Assembly (NCBI GenBank): GCA_030760725.1
Contig: JASWHV010000008.1
Span: forward strand, 48,060,057 to 48,124,056
Source: Neostapfia colusana
Taxonomy: Eukaryota > Streptophyta > Magnoliopsida > Poales > Poaceae
Reading direction: 5' to 3'
DNA length: 64,000 nucleotides
Part shown: piece after piece, positions 1 through 9,241 of the stretch
Position numbering within the stretch: position 1 is the first letter of the stretch
Layout: each line of letters opens with the position of its first letter
Notes under the pieces: generated by a model
Seen by the model: the letters and a program-made list of their open reading frames with translations, nothing else
Database searches by the model: none
What the model was told of the DNA's origin: nothing
Position numbers and translations under genes: made by a program

Positions 1-790
1 TGAGTGCAGTAGCTAGACATGTTTTAATTCAGCTTCCCTTATCCCGTAGATTAAGCGAAGCAAAAAGGAAAAACGACCATACCCGACTCATCAACTTTCC
101 CGGCGACAAGGATGGTTAACAAAACTAATAAACTCCTATAAAAGGGTGTCCCATCAACTTGACTCAAGCATACATGTTTTCACAAACAAAACAGTTTCAA
201 AACATGGGATCAATATGGTCAAGGGGCACTTGCCTTGCTCTCGTGGTTCTTGTTGCTCAAGCGTCTCGAAGTCTTGGTGCTTTAGTTCTTCATAGATAGC
301 TTCCTGAGCTTGTCCTTCTACTCACGACCACGCACATACAAAATTTACAGCAATCAAACATCATGCACAAACTTTTACTCAAGATGCAATGGAGTAGATG
401 AATGCAAATCCTATGGTGCTGTTTTATTAAACAAGTTTGTACGTGTTCTTGCATGTTTTAATGGGCTTTCATGGGATTTTATGATGAACAAGGGTGTAGG
501 ATCAAGTGTGGACGTGGTGATGATCTTCACTCAAGATCTAGATCAATTCCACCGTCAAAAACCAATCAAAATGTGATCTGTCCACACTAAAAAGTTTCTG
601 TTCGAAGGGAGCGAAGAAAACGGATGTGTAGAAACAGCGACGATGTCGTAAGATGGGTAACGAAGACCTACATCACTTCCCTTTGGTGGAATGGGCCTCC
701 CTCCTAGCAATGGCAGCTGCGAGGAATTTTTCTATGGAAGATTAGGGCAGGACAGATCGTCGGCTCTTTTCCGGCGGGGGGGGGGGGGGT

Positions 791-836
791 CCAACTCGGC
801 GAGTTGGGGGCTAAGGCCTCCAAGTCGCCGACTTGG
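791..836 (-). other. Pair of conserved short palindromes (hairpins) in LTR-A copy 1
   Basis: CCAACTCGGCGAGTTGG (791-807) and CCAAGTCGCCGACTTGG (820-836) are two 17-nt palindromes with 7-bp stems and 3-nt loops. They lie about 50-90 nt downstream of the TATA box in the LTR's own direction, so they would be near the 5' end of its transcript. The same pair is at 35398-35443 in copy 2. Confidence 0.75.
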
Positions 837-883
837 GAGGGGAAAAAGGGAAATGGGTTGCGGCCAAGGGGGGGTTTGGGTTC

Positions 884-891
884 TATTTATA
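884..891 (-). promoter_or_regulatory. Putative TATA box of LTR-A copy 1
   Basis: TATTTATA on the plus strand reads TATAAATA on the minus strand, the LTR's own direction. The same box with the same surroundings is at 35347-35354 in copy 2. In copy 3 the matching site (near 53683) has degenerated to TTAAAAATAG. Confidence 0.6.
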
Positions 892-1069
892 AGGTGGGGG
901 GAGGAGAGTCCTACTTCAATCAGAGCTCAAATGAGAGTCCTATTCAATTTATTTTGGATCTTAACAAACTTATCTCTTGTGGTGCGGCAGCCCTGGGGAT
1001 TTTACCCCAAAATGTGGGGAAAATTTACTTTTTGGGAATTGGGGAATTTAGAAATTTTTGGGGAAATTG

Positions 1070-1176
1070 TGTCGGTACCCTCGGTACCGGGTACCCCCGG
1101 GCACAGGAGAAAAAAACCGCCTAAGGACCTCGCCTCCTCCGCAGAGGTGAGCTCCAAAGGCACCACGTGTCCAGCG
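1070..1176 (+). mobile_element. LTR-B insertion inside LTR-A copy 1, left part
   Basis: An LTR-like sequence beginning TGTCGGTACCC is preceded by AATTG (1065-1069). Its other end, CTTCGACA, is at 9108 and is followed by AATTG (9109-9113). The two parts total 368 bp and are split by GYP1. LTR-A copy 2 lacks this insert and shows the uninterrupted sequence around 35163-35185, which confirms both borders. The segment carries the first of about five units of a G-box (CACGTG) minisatellite. Its orientation is opposite to the host LTR-A. Confidence 0.8.
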
Positions 1177-2109
1177 TGATGTGTATAGCGGTCCCGATCT
1201 TCTGAAAGGTTCTGATAACTCTCGATTTGGTGGAGACTTGACACAAATCGATCCGGCTTCCGAACAACACGTTCTGAACCCTACAATCGCAGCACCACGT
1301 CTCCTCAGGTTATCAACCGATATTACGTGGTTGACCTCGCCAAGAAGGCTAATCCTTGCCTGCGAATCGATGAACACAAGCAAGGACAATAAGAATGCAA
1401 CCAAATTGCTGAAAGATATGAAGCACTCAAGTTGGGGTCTCACAAACCGATGAACGGCGAAACTGTTCTTGACAGGATAATCTAAGCAAAACCCCCGCTG
1501 TTTATGATGGAGGCTAGGGGGTATAAAGGAGGTGGAGGACGACCAGGGGGGTGCTGGGGTCATGACCTAACCCTAAGACACGTACATAATGGACTTGGAC
1601 TCGATACAAGGCCCAATGGTCCAACTAGGTGATGCAACACCCTGACAGACTCTAAACTTTATATTGTTTCGATGTTTCCCGTCGACTCCGACGGAATTTT
1701 GACGTGGGGCCAGTTCCATTGGAATTTTTATCCTCTCAGCTTTCCGTGCATATGTAGAACGTCAAAAACGGAGTCCGTATGCCTCCTGTGCATCCATTTT
1801 AAGGTGGAGTGCTCCTGGGCTCGAGTTGGACTGAGTTTGAGTTGGGCTCGGTCTCTAACTTTTTGTTGGCATATTTTCTGGTCCTCCACGCCTCCAAACT
1901 CCTCTCCATGTATCTCCATGTCCTCTCCATGGTTCCTAATCATAATTAATCCATTAGGTAGCAACATACTCTCAAAATTCACATATAAAGAATTGTTCAG
2001 GAACGAGCTCACCTCTAAATTCAATTGTCGTGCTCGAGCTCTAGTAATTGGACTTTACATGTCTACCATGTGCGTGTTGTCTATATCTGCAGGAGTGATG
2101 TCCACATCA
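1177..2109 (-). repeat. GYP1 3' LTR
   Basis: Direct repeat of 7920-8842, differing by scattered substitutions and small indels (933 against 923 bp). It abuts the polypurine tract at 2110-2119, which marks it as the 3' LTR of this minus-strand element. The plus strand reads GGGTATAAAGGAG near 1519-1531, giving TTTATACC in the element's direction, a weak TATA candidate. Confidence 0.93.
1728..2109 (-). other. Protein-like reading frame in the U3 end of the GYP1 3' LTR
   Basis: On the minus strand, the first 380 bp of the LTR encode a stretch containing SPITRARARQLNLEVSSFLN and then a hydrophobic-acidic tail. The matching stretch in the other LTR (8506-8842) reads QGPITRARARQLNLEV, and the LTRs of GYP5 (45449 and 48252 onward) read QGPITRARAxLLNQQVNSFL. 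In this clade the gag-pol frame is thought to run into the 3' LTR, so this is probably the C-terminal tail of the polyprotein. In this copy a stop lies just before the conserved part, so it would not be joined to pol. Its function is unknown. Confidence 0.6.
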
Positions 2110-2119
2110 TCCTCCCCCT
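2110..2119 (-). other. GYP1 polypurine tract
   Basis: TCCTCCCCCT on the plus strand is AGGGGGAGGA in the element's direction, directly next to the 3' LTR. This is the expected place for plus-strand DNA priming. Confidence 0.85.
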
Positions 2120-3508
2120 ATTGCATTGGAGTCGTCCTTGACTCAAGCTCATCTTCTTCTCCCAAACATGGCCTCAAATCTGAAATGTTAAAGGTGAGAC
2201 TAACCCCAAACTCGGGAGGCAACTGAAGTTTATATGCATTATCATTAATCTTCTCAAGTATTTTAAAAGGACCATCAGCTCTAGGCATCAATTTAGACTT
2301 TCTCAGTTCTGGAAATCTATCCTTTCTCAAGTGTAACCAAACTAAATCACCCGGTTCAAGTCTAACTTCCTGCCTGCCTTTACTACCAGCAATTCTATAT
2401 TTTTCATTCATCTTTTCAATATTGTGTTTAGTGGTCTCATGAATTTTCAAAATAAAATCAGCATGTTCCTTTGCATCATTATGAGTTCTCTCACTAGTAG
2501 GTAAAGGCAAGATATCAATAGGAGCACGAGGATTAAATCCATACACTACCCGAAAGGACTTACCTTGGTGGTAGAATGTGTTGCCCGATTATATGCAAAC
2601 TCCACATGTGGCAAACATTATTCCCACATCTTTAAATTTTTCTTCAAAACAGCTCTCAACATGGTGCCCAAAGTGCGGTTCACTACTTCCGTTTGCCCAT
2701 CAGTTTGTGGGTGACATGTTGTAGAGAACAACAGTTTTGTACCCAACTTGTTCCATAGGGTGCGCCAAAAGTGACTCAAAAATTTAGCATCACGATCTGA
2801 AACAATAGTAGAAGGCATACCATGCAAGCGAACAATCTCTTTGAAAAAAAGGTCGGCAATATGTACAGTATCATCACTTTTCTGACACGGTATAAAATGT
2901 GCCATCTTAGAAAAACGATCCACCACAACAAAAATGCTGTCCCTTCCCCTCTTAGCCCTAGGCAATCCCAAAACAAAGTCCATAGAGATATCCGCCCAAG
3001 GAATGGAAGGAGTGGGAAGAGGCATGTATAAACCATGTGGATTCAAACGGGACTTAGCTTTTTGACATGTGGTACAGCGAGCCACAAACCTCTCTACATC
3101 TCTCCTCATCTTTGGCCAAAAGAAATGTGTGGCCAAAACATCCTCCGTCGTCTTTGCACCAAAATTGCCCATCAAATCTCCACCATGTGCCTCCTGTAAT
3201 AACAAAAGACGAATGGACCCCACTAGAATGCATAGGAGGTTAGCTCTAAACAAGAATTCATCATCCAGTACAAATTTATTCCAGGTATGACCTTTTCTAC
3301 AATGCAGCAACACATCTTTAAAATCAGCATCAAGAGCATATTTTTCTTTAATTGATTCAAGTCCAAAAATTCGACAATCAAGTTGGGACAGCATATTATA
3401 TCGTCTAGACAATGCATCAGCGATCAAATTATCCTTCCCTTTCTTATGTTTAATGACATAAGGAAAAGACTCAATAAATTCAATCCATTTTGGATGTCCA
3501 CGATTCAT
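2118..3508 (-). pseudogene. GYP1 integrase region (RNase H end, integrase core, C-terminus)
   Basis: The first frame (3508 down to 2618, 296 codons) contains the end of RNase H (ADALSRRYNM), a zinc-binding HHCC region ending CTTCQKAK, and the integrase core with MDFVLGLP, VSDRDAKFLSHFW and HPQTDGQTEVVNR, so the three catalytic acidic residues appear intact. A GAA to TAA-type stop at 2618-2620 and a frameshift near 2550-2580 separate it from the last 142 codons (2546-2118). Those hold the SH3-like part (EPGDLVWLHLRKDRF) and FNISDLRPCLGEEDE. It would insert the cDNA into chromosomes, but this copy cannot make a full protein. Confidence 0.9.
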
Positions 3509-4863
3509 ATTATTTTGAGAACGAATATGCTTTAGCGATTCATGATCAGAATGAATAACAAATTCTTTAGGTCATAAATAATGACGCCATGTCTCTAAGC
3601 ATCGTACGAGAGCATAAAATTCTTTATCATATGTGGAGTAATTCAGGAGAGGACCATTAAGTTTTTCACTAAAGTATGCAACCGGTTTACCACCTTGCAG
3701 TAAGACACCACCAATGCCAACTCCACTAGCATCACATTCAAGTTCAAAAGTCTTACTAAAATTAGGAAGTTGCAGCAATGGTGCGTGTTTAAGCTTGTCC
3801 TTCAAGGTGTCAAAGGACTCCTCTTGTGCTTTCCGCCAATGGAATACCACACCTTTCTTAGTCAACTCATGCAATTGGGCAGCAATAGTGCTAAAATCCT
3901 TGACAAAACGTCGGTAGAAACCTGCAAGACCAAGAAAACTCCTTACCTGTGTGATGGCTTGAGGTATTGGCCAGCTCTTGATCGCTTGAATTTTCATCTC
4001 ATCCACCTCGATTCCCTGTGGAGTCACAACATAGCCAAGAAAGGAAACTCGATTCGTACAAAAGATGCACTTCTCAAGGATACCAAATAAACGTGCATCT
4101 CTCAAAGCATTAAAAACAGCACGTAAATGATCCATATGTTCATCCAATGACTTGCTATAAATCAACATATCATCAAAGTAAACCACCACAAATTTTCCAA
4201 TAAAAGCTCTCAAAACCTCATTCATCAAACGCATGAATGTACTTGGTGCATTAGTTAAACCAAAAGGCATTACTAACCACTCATACAACCCAAATTTGGT
4301 TTTGAAAGCTGTTTTCCATTCATCTCCCAATTTCATTCTTATTTGGTGGTAACCACTACGCTTGTTAATCATAGTGAAAATTATAGAACCACACAACTCA
4401 TCAAGCATGTCGTCTAGCCTAGGAATAGGATGACGATACCTTATAGGAATATTGTTAATGGCTCTACAATCAACACACATACGCCAAGTACCATCTTTCT
4501 TAGGAACCAAAAGTATAGGAACAACACAAGGACTAAGGCTTTCACGTACATACCCACGGTCTAAAAGGTCTTGGACTTGCCACTTAATTTCCTTAGTCTC
4601 CTCGGGGTTGGTCCTATATGCAGCACGGTTTGGCAAAATTGCACCTGGAATCAAATCAATTTGATGTTCAATCCCTCTCAAAGGTGGAAGTCTCGGGGGT
4701 ATCTCAGCTGGAAAAATATCCTCATACTCTTGCAACAAGTTAGTAACTGCTGGAGGCAAAGACCTAGCAATATCATCAATGAAGAACAAAACTTGTTTTC
4801 ACACCAATGCACAGCAAATATCATGATCAGAATTTTCAGCAAGGTCTGATTTTGTAGCAAGCA
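3509..4863 (-). pseudogene. GYP1 reverse transcriptase and RNase H
   Basis: Frame 4789 to 3572 (405 codons) carries a recognisable gypsy RT: LLVPKKDGTWRMCVDCRAIN, the palm motif VVYFDDMLIYS (YFDD keeps both catalytic aspartates) and FLGLAGFYRRFV, then RNase H with LECDASGVGIGGVL. In the fingers region the usual K-x-D-L-R is MINKRSGYHQI, so the first catalytic aspartate (D of VDLRSGYHQ) is replaced by N, which would kill the polymerase. A TGA at 3572-3574 replaces a conserved tryptophan within RNase H. A frameshift near 4860 separates this frame from the protease. Confidence 0.9.
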
Positions 4864-5388
4864 TTACACGACCTTCAATTTAATTCCCCCAGTCTTAGAA
4901 CTAGGTGCAGATCTCTCATTATTTGGTGGTAACACAAAATTAATGACTTGTTGATTTTCTGATTTAGAACTACTAGAAATTCCAGCTCTCTCCCTATCAG
5001 CTTGTACAATTTCAGCAGGAGTCAAAGGTATCAAAGTAATTTTCTTTCCTTTATGCATAAAAGTATATTTATTACTTCTACCATGGTGCAAAGCATCCTT
5101 ATCATGTTCCCAAGGTCGACCCAATAAAAGTGAACACGCTTGCATGGGTACCAAATCACAATCAACGGAATCAACATATGTACCAATGGAAAACGGAATT
5201 CTGCAAGTTTGTGTTACCTTAGCTCTTCCAGAATCATTCAACCATTGAATATAGAACGGATGTGGGTGTGGTCGTGTATTCAAGCTAAGCTTCTTCACCA
5301 ATTCAGAACTCACCAAGTTGTTGCAGCTTCCTCCATCAATGATGACACATGCTCGCCGGTTCTTGATGACAAAGAAAATCTGAAACAA
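4864..5388 (-). pseudogene. GYP1 aspartic protease
   Basis: 174 codons in the same frame as gag but after a TAA at 5398-5400. The active site reads VIIDGGSCNNLVSSELV, so the usual D-S/T-G is D-G-G. I recall DGGS as normal in some plant gypsy lineages, so it need not be a lesion. LLLGRPWEHDKDALHHGRSN is the conserved flap-distal region. The protease would mature Gag and Pol. A frameshift follows before RT. Confidence 0.85.
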
Positions 5389-5397
5389 GTTATGGCA

Positions 5398-6788
5398 TTA
5401 TAATCTATCAAGTTGTTGTACCTGTGTGTTCAGCACCCGTTGCACAATGATGTTCATATAGGCTGATGTGTCTTCACTCCCAAAAACATGTCCCTCATCA
5501 TTGTCCGTGGCAGCTTCATCATCATTGTTGTCTTCGACATCGGAGGTGCTGATGTATCCTCCTTCTTCTGTAGCCACGCATGCCCGCTGACTAGGACAAT
5601 CTTCTTGCACATGACCAAGACCATGGCAGCGGTGGCACTGAATGCCAGAAGTGCGTCCTGTTGAAGCAACGGATGAAGCACTTTTGGCGGGTACCTGCAT
5701 GGAATTTTTACCCGAATCCACAGGTCGTGCAGGTGGTGGTTTCGGTGCTGCTGAAACGTTGTTGCTGCCAGAAGGAAGCTTGGCTGCTGGTTTTGGTGAA
5801 AGGGCATCAAAACGGAATGACTTGGACGCCCCCGAAGATGTTGTCGTGCGTGGAGTGTAGGAGGCACCGCTGCTGCTCTTGTTCTTTTGTTGACGACCCT
5901 GTAACTCCTTTTCTGCAAGCATAGCAAGCTGGAACAACTGGTTGATAGTATTAAATTCCTTATAATCAACTATATCCTGTATCTCACGTCTCAACCCCCC
6001 ATAGAAACGACAAATTTTATCTTCAGTGTCCTCTACTACCCCACATCGTATCATACCCTTTTGAAGCTCCGCATAATAATCTTGGACATAATTATTTCCC
6101 TGCTCTAAGCGTTGCAATTTCTTTCGTAAATCACATTGGTAGGATGGAGGAACAAAACGGTTACGCATAGCTTCTTTTAAACGTTTTCATGTATCAGGAT
6201 GTAAGCGTGTGGCATCTAGTTCATTCCACCAAATTATAGCAAAATCCTTAAACTTACTAGTGGCTTGTCGAACTCTATGTTGTTCAGGAACAAGGTGGGA
6301 ATTAAATTTCTGCTCAACCGTCATTTCCCAATCAAGATATGCCTCAGCATTATAAGCACCAGAAAATGAAGGTATGGAAAATTTAACTTTAGCAAAAGGG
6401 TCATCAAGAGGGCGGTTATTGTTACCACGCATGTTGTTTCCTACCATACCATGAGTGTTTTGACGAAGGCGTTGACGTAGATGTACATTCTGCGCAGCAC
6501 GTGTATCCACCTCTCCATTGACATCACACAACATATTTTTTCTTCAAAGTTGTTGTGGTGGGTAGCATCATGGCTAAATGGTAGGTGGGTCTCCATATCA
6601 TCAATCCTTCCAACTAGCGAGCTTAAGCATTTGTCCAACCTCTCAAGGGTGTAGGGTATTCTCTGTTCAGCAAGATAATCTTTTACCCCTTGTGCGATTG
6701 CTTCCTTGACAGACTTCATCATTTGTTCTATGTAACCCTTCATCTCACTTTTCAAAACACACTCCGTAGGATCAACATGATCTGGCAT
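5398..6788 (-). pseudogene. GYP1 gag
   Basis: The likely start is the ATG at 6788 (MPDHVDPTE), the first good methionine before conserved sequence. The capsid-like part (FSIPSFSGAYNAEAYLDWEM, then IIWWNELDATRL) is followed by a CCHC zinc knuckle (CHRCHGLGHVQEDC), which binds RNA, and an acidic tail (DVEDNNDDEAATDNDEG). Lesions: a frameshift near 6535, a TGA at 6187-6189 in place of a conserved tryptophan, and a TAA at 5398-5400 at the gag/protease border. Confidence 0.88.
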
Positions 6789-7905
6789 TGTTAGCAAGAA
6801 TAATATGGAAAACAACAAGATTATCCCTATTAACTACTACGCAATGATGGTGGAACTCACAAAGCAATGGGTCGAGTCTTACCAAGCTCTTACAAGTTTG
6901 TTACCACAACAAGGCAAAGGATACCTGGACGATGTGATTCAGCAATTGCAAGGGTCAAAAACTTGTGCTGTTCGAAAGGATGAATGTAGAGTTTGGATGG
7001 CCAAATATATGTGAGTAGCACACAATTCAATAACAGATAGTAATGCTGAATAAATGTCCAAACACTTGTCCTAGTCGCTGGCCTACTCGTGTCTTATCCC
7101 GGATGTTATGAACAAGACAGCAAGAAGTATGAATGATAAGGACAATAATTGAGCAGGAACAATTGCACCACAAGGCAAAATAACACACCCAAGTTTTGAT
7201 ATTTGTGCTCCTCTTCACAAATTTTATTTTCTATATTTTTTCTTTGATTTTTTTATATCTGCCGTGAAATCAGGAGCACTAATATACGCGTCGCACAAAT
7301 TTTCAGCTCACTTGAAAAAAGAAGATGTGGACAACAGAAATTCAATATGTTTCTTTATGATTATTGTTGAGCCTTTATGTGCCAAATAATCAATCTTCCA
7401 AAGTGAATCTGGGCAATGTAATCTAACCCAATGCCAAGGTTATGGCTGTTTTAAGACAGCACCACAAGATTATGTTTTTGGTGGAGCTGAATTGGAAATG
7501 GTGGTGAGAAAAAAATTGGATATGATGGTGACAATGTGTGGGATGGTGTGCGTAATCAAGGAGGATAAACTCACGTAATATGTGATGAAAACTGAAGAAC
7601 AAGGATAACCCTAGCACAATGAATAGTTATGGTGATCGATTTGATAACATTGTGGCAGTTAGGGTTTCGATGGAATGCAGCGGATGGAATAACAAAGTAG
7701 GAACAAAACACGATTAAACCAGCAACAAAACACGAACTAGGACACAAATTCAACACTACGGACTCCAAAACAGAATTGTGCAAAAGGCTAAACCTAGTCT
7801 GGGATGGGGAAACCTATGACTATAATTTTTTGGCTTTTCGTGGATGATAGGACGAGTTCAAGATAAACAAAACTAGGGGAAGGCGAACCTGACGGTGCAC
7901 CTAAA
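6789..7905 (-). other. GYP1 5' leader (untranslated)
   Basis: About 1.1 kb between the primer site and the gag start. It is AT-rich and has no convincing coding frame. It probably holds the packaging signal by analogy with other LTR elements, but I see no specific structure. Confidence 0.6.
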
Positions 7906-7917
7906 GCTCTGATACAA
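7906..7917 (-). other. GYP1 primer-binding site (tRNA-Met)
   Basis: GCTCTGATACAA is TTGTATCAGAGC in the element's direction, two bases from the 5' LTR. It is the initiator tRNA-Met site TGGTATCAGAGC with one change. Confidence 0.85.
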
Positions 7918-7919
7918 CT

Positions 7920-8842
7920 TGATGTGTACAGGGGTCCCGATCTTCTGAAAGGTTATGATAACTCTCGATTTGGTGGAGACTTGACACAAATCGATCCGGC
8001 TTCCGAACAACACGTTCTGAACCCTGCAATCGCAGCACCACATCTCCTCAGGTTATCAACCGATATTGCGCGGTTGACCTCGCCAAGAAGGCTAATACTT
8101 GCCTGTGAATCGAAGAAAACAAGCAAGAACAAGAAAGAATGCAACCAAATTGCTGAAAGATATGAAACACTCAAGTTGGGGTCTCACAAACCGATGAACG
8201 GCGAAACTGTTCTTGACAGAATAATCTAAGCAAAACCCCCGCTGTTTGTGATGGCGGCTAGGGGGTATAAAGGAGGTGGACGACGACCAGGGGGGTGCTG
8301 GGGTCGTAACCTAACCCTAAGACACGTACATAATGGACTTGGACTCGATACAAGGCCCAATGGCCCAACTAGGTGATGCAACACCCTGACAGACTCTAAA
8401 CTTTATATTGTTTCGAAGTTTTCCTTCGACTCCGAGGGAATTTTGACATGGGGCCAGTTCCATTGGAAAGTTTATCCTCTCAGCTTTCCATGCATATGTA
8501 GAACGTCAAAAACAGAGTCTGTATGCCTCCTGTGCATTCATTTTAAGGTGGACTGCTCCTGGGCCCGAGTTGGACTCGAGTTTGAGTTGGGCCCGGTCTC
8601 TAACTTCTTGTTGGCGTATTTTCTGGTCCTCCACGCCTCCATGTATCTCCATGTCCTCTCCATGGTTCCTAATCATAATTAATCCATTAGGTAGCAACAT
8701 ACTCTCAAAATTCACATATAAAGAATTGTTCATGAACGAGCTCACCTCTAAATTCAATTGTCGTGCTCGAGCTCTAGTAATTGGACCTTGCATGTCTACC
8801 ATGTGAGTGTTTTGTATATCTGCAGGAGTGATGTCCACATCA
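7920..8842 (-). repeat. GYP1 5' LTR
   Basis: Partner of 1177-2109, starting TGATGTG and ending CACATCA, next to the primer site. It lacks a short segment present in the other LTR around 1890-1905 and has several point differences, so the insertion is not very recent. The plus strand reads GGGTATAAAGGAG near 8260-8272; in the element's direction this is TTTATACC. Confidence 0.93.
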
Positions 8843-8847
8843 CAGCG

Positions 8848-9108
8848 GGGCCGGGCCTCCCCTCTCCTCAGAGGCAAGCCCCGGGCCTGCCACGTGGCCA
8901 GCAAAGTCGGACCTCGCCCCCTCCGCAGGGGCGAGCTCCGAGGGTGCCACGTGACCAGCAGTGCTGGACCTCACCCCCTCCGCAGGGGTGAGCTCCGAGG
9001 GCGCCACGTGTACAGCAGTGCTGGACCTCACCCCCTCCGCAGGGGTGAGCTCCGAGGGCGCCACGTGTCCAGCGGGGCCGGGGGAAGTGTCGACAGCACA
9101 CTTCGACA
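8848..9108 (+). repeat. LTR-B insertion, right part, with G-box minisatellite
   Basis: The continuation of 1070-1176 after GYP1. It contains four more units of about 55-60 bp, each with CCACGTG (near 8898, 8948, 9003 and 9062) joined by GGACCTCACCCCCTCCGCAG-type spacers, and ends at CTTCGACA. The two middle units are almost identical, so they arose by recent tandem duplication. The 62- to 157-codon open frames here (both strands) are by-products of the repeat. Confidence 0.8.
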
Positions 9109-9241
9109 AATTGGAATTGGCTCATTTCAGCTATCTTTTTCCCATTTCCCACCATTTTTATGATTCTTTCTCCATTTCTATGGTTCCTTCCTCCATTTCT
9201 ACTTGTTTTATAATGCTTCTCTATATGAAAAATGTATGCAA
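9109..9241 (-). mobile_element. LTR-A copy 1, middle segment
   Basis: The reverse complement of 34813-34850 and 35090-35180-like sequence (TCCATTTCTAC units, GCTTCTCTATATGAAAAATG). It starts with the AATTG TSD of LTR-B and ends with TGCAA (9237-9241), the TSD of GYP2. The sequence resumes at 22379. Confidence 0.85.

Larger units (their letters stand above)
1..1069 (-). mobile_element. LTR-A copy 1, distal segment (antisense)
   Basis: This stretch is the reverse complement of the right two thirds of the LTR at 34793-37615 and also matches 53560-54600. Position 1 corresponds to about 36360 in that copy, so roughly 1.2 kb of this LTR lies left of the window. Read on the minus strand it holds a TATA box, two short palindromes, a G/C homopolymer run (776-789) and a splice-donor-like AGGTAAGTGCC counterpart. 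It codes for nothing convincing; the 88- to 171-codon open frames here are chance frames. Because the left end is outside the window, I cannot say whether this is a solo LTR or the 5' LTR of a full element. Confidence 0.85.
1177..8842 (-). mobile_element. GYP1: Ty3/gypsy retrotransposon, CRM-like chromovirus, nearly full length but broken
   Basis: A complete 7.7-kb element in antisense. It has two LTRs (933 and 923 bp) that begin TGATGTG and end CACATCA, a tRNA-Met primer site, a polypurine tract, and gag-protease-RT-RNase H-integrase in the usual gypsy order. The flanking 5-bp TSD is CAGCG (1172-1176 and 8843-8847). LTR length, the TGATG..CATCA ends and the style of the RT and integrase suggest the CRM lineage, the centromere-preferring chromoviruses; that is from memory and unverified. 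Every main domain is present but at least four stops and three frameshifts make it non-autonomous. It sits inside LTR-B within LTR-A copy 1. Confidence 0.92.

Noticed and set aside
310..576. 88-codon plus-strand frame at the window start
   Set aside because: It lies in LTR-A; in copies 2 and 3 the same place is broken by stops and indels.
776..789. Run of 14 G (and C runs near 35255 and 35335) as a biological signal
   Set aside because: Homopolymers of this length are error-prone in sequencing; the length differs between copies and I draw nothing from it.
7906..7917. Possible tRNA gene pieces at TGGTATCAGAGC sites (also 13357, 31259, 46316)
   Set aside because: Only the 12-13 nt complementary to the tRNA 3' end is present; these are primer-binding sites.
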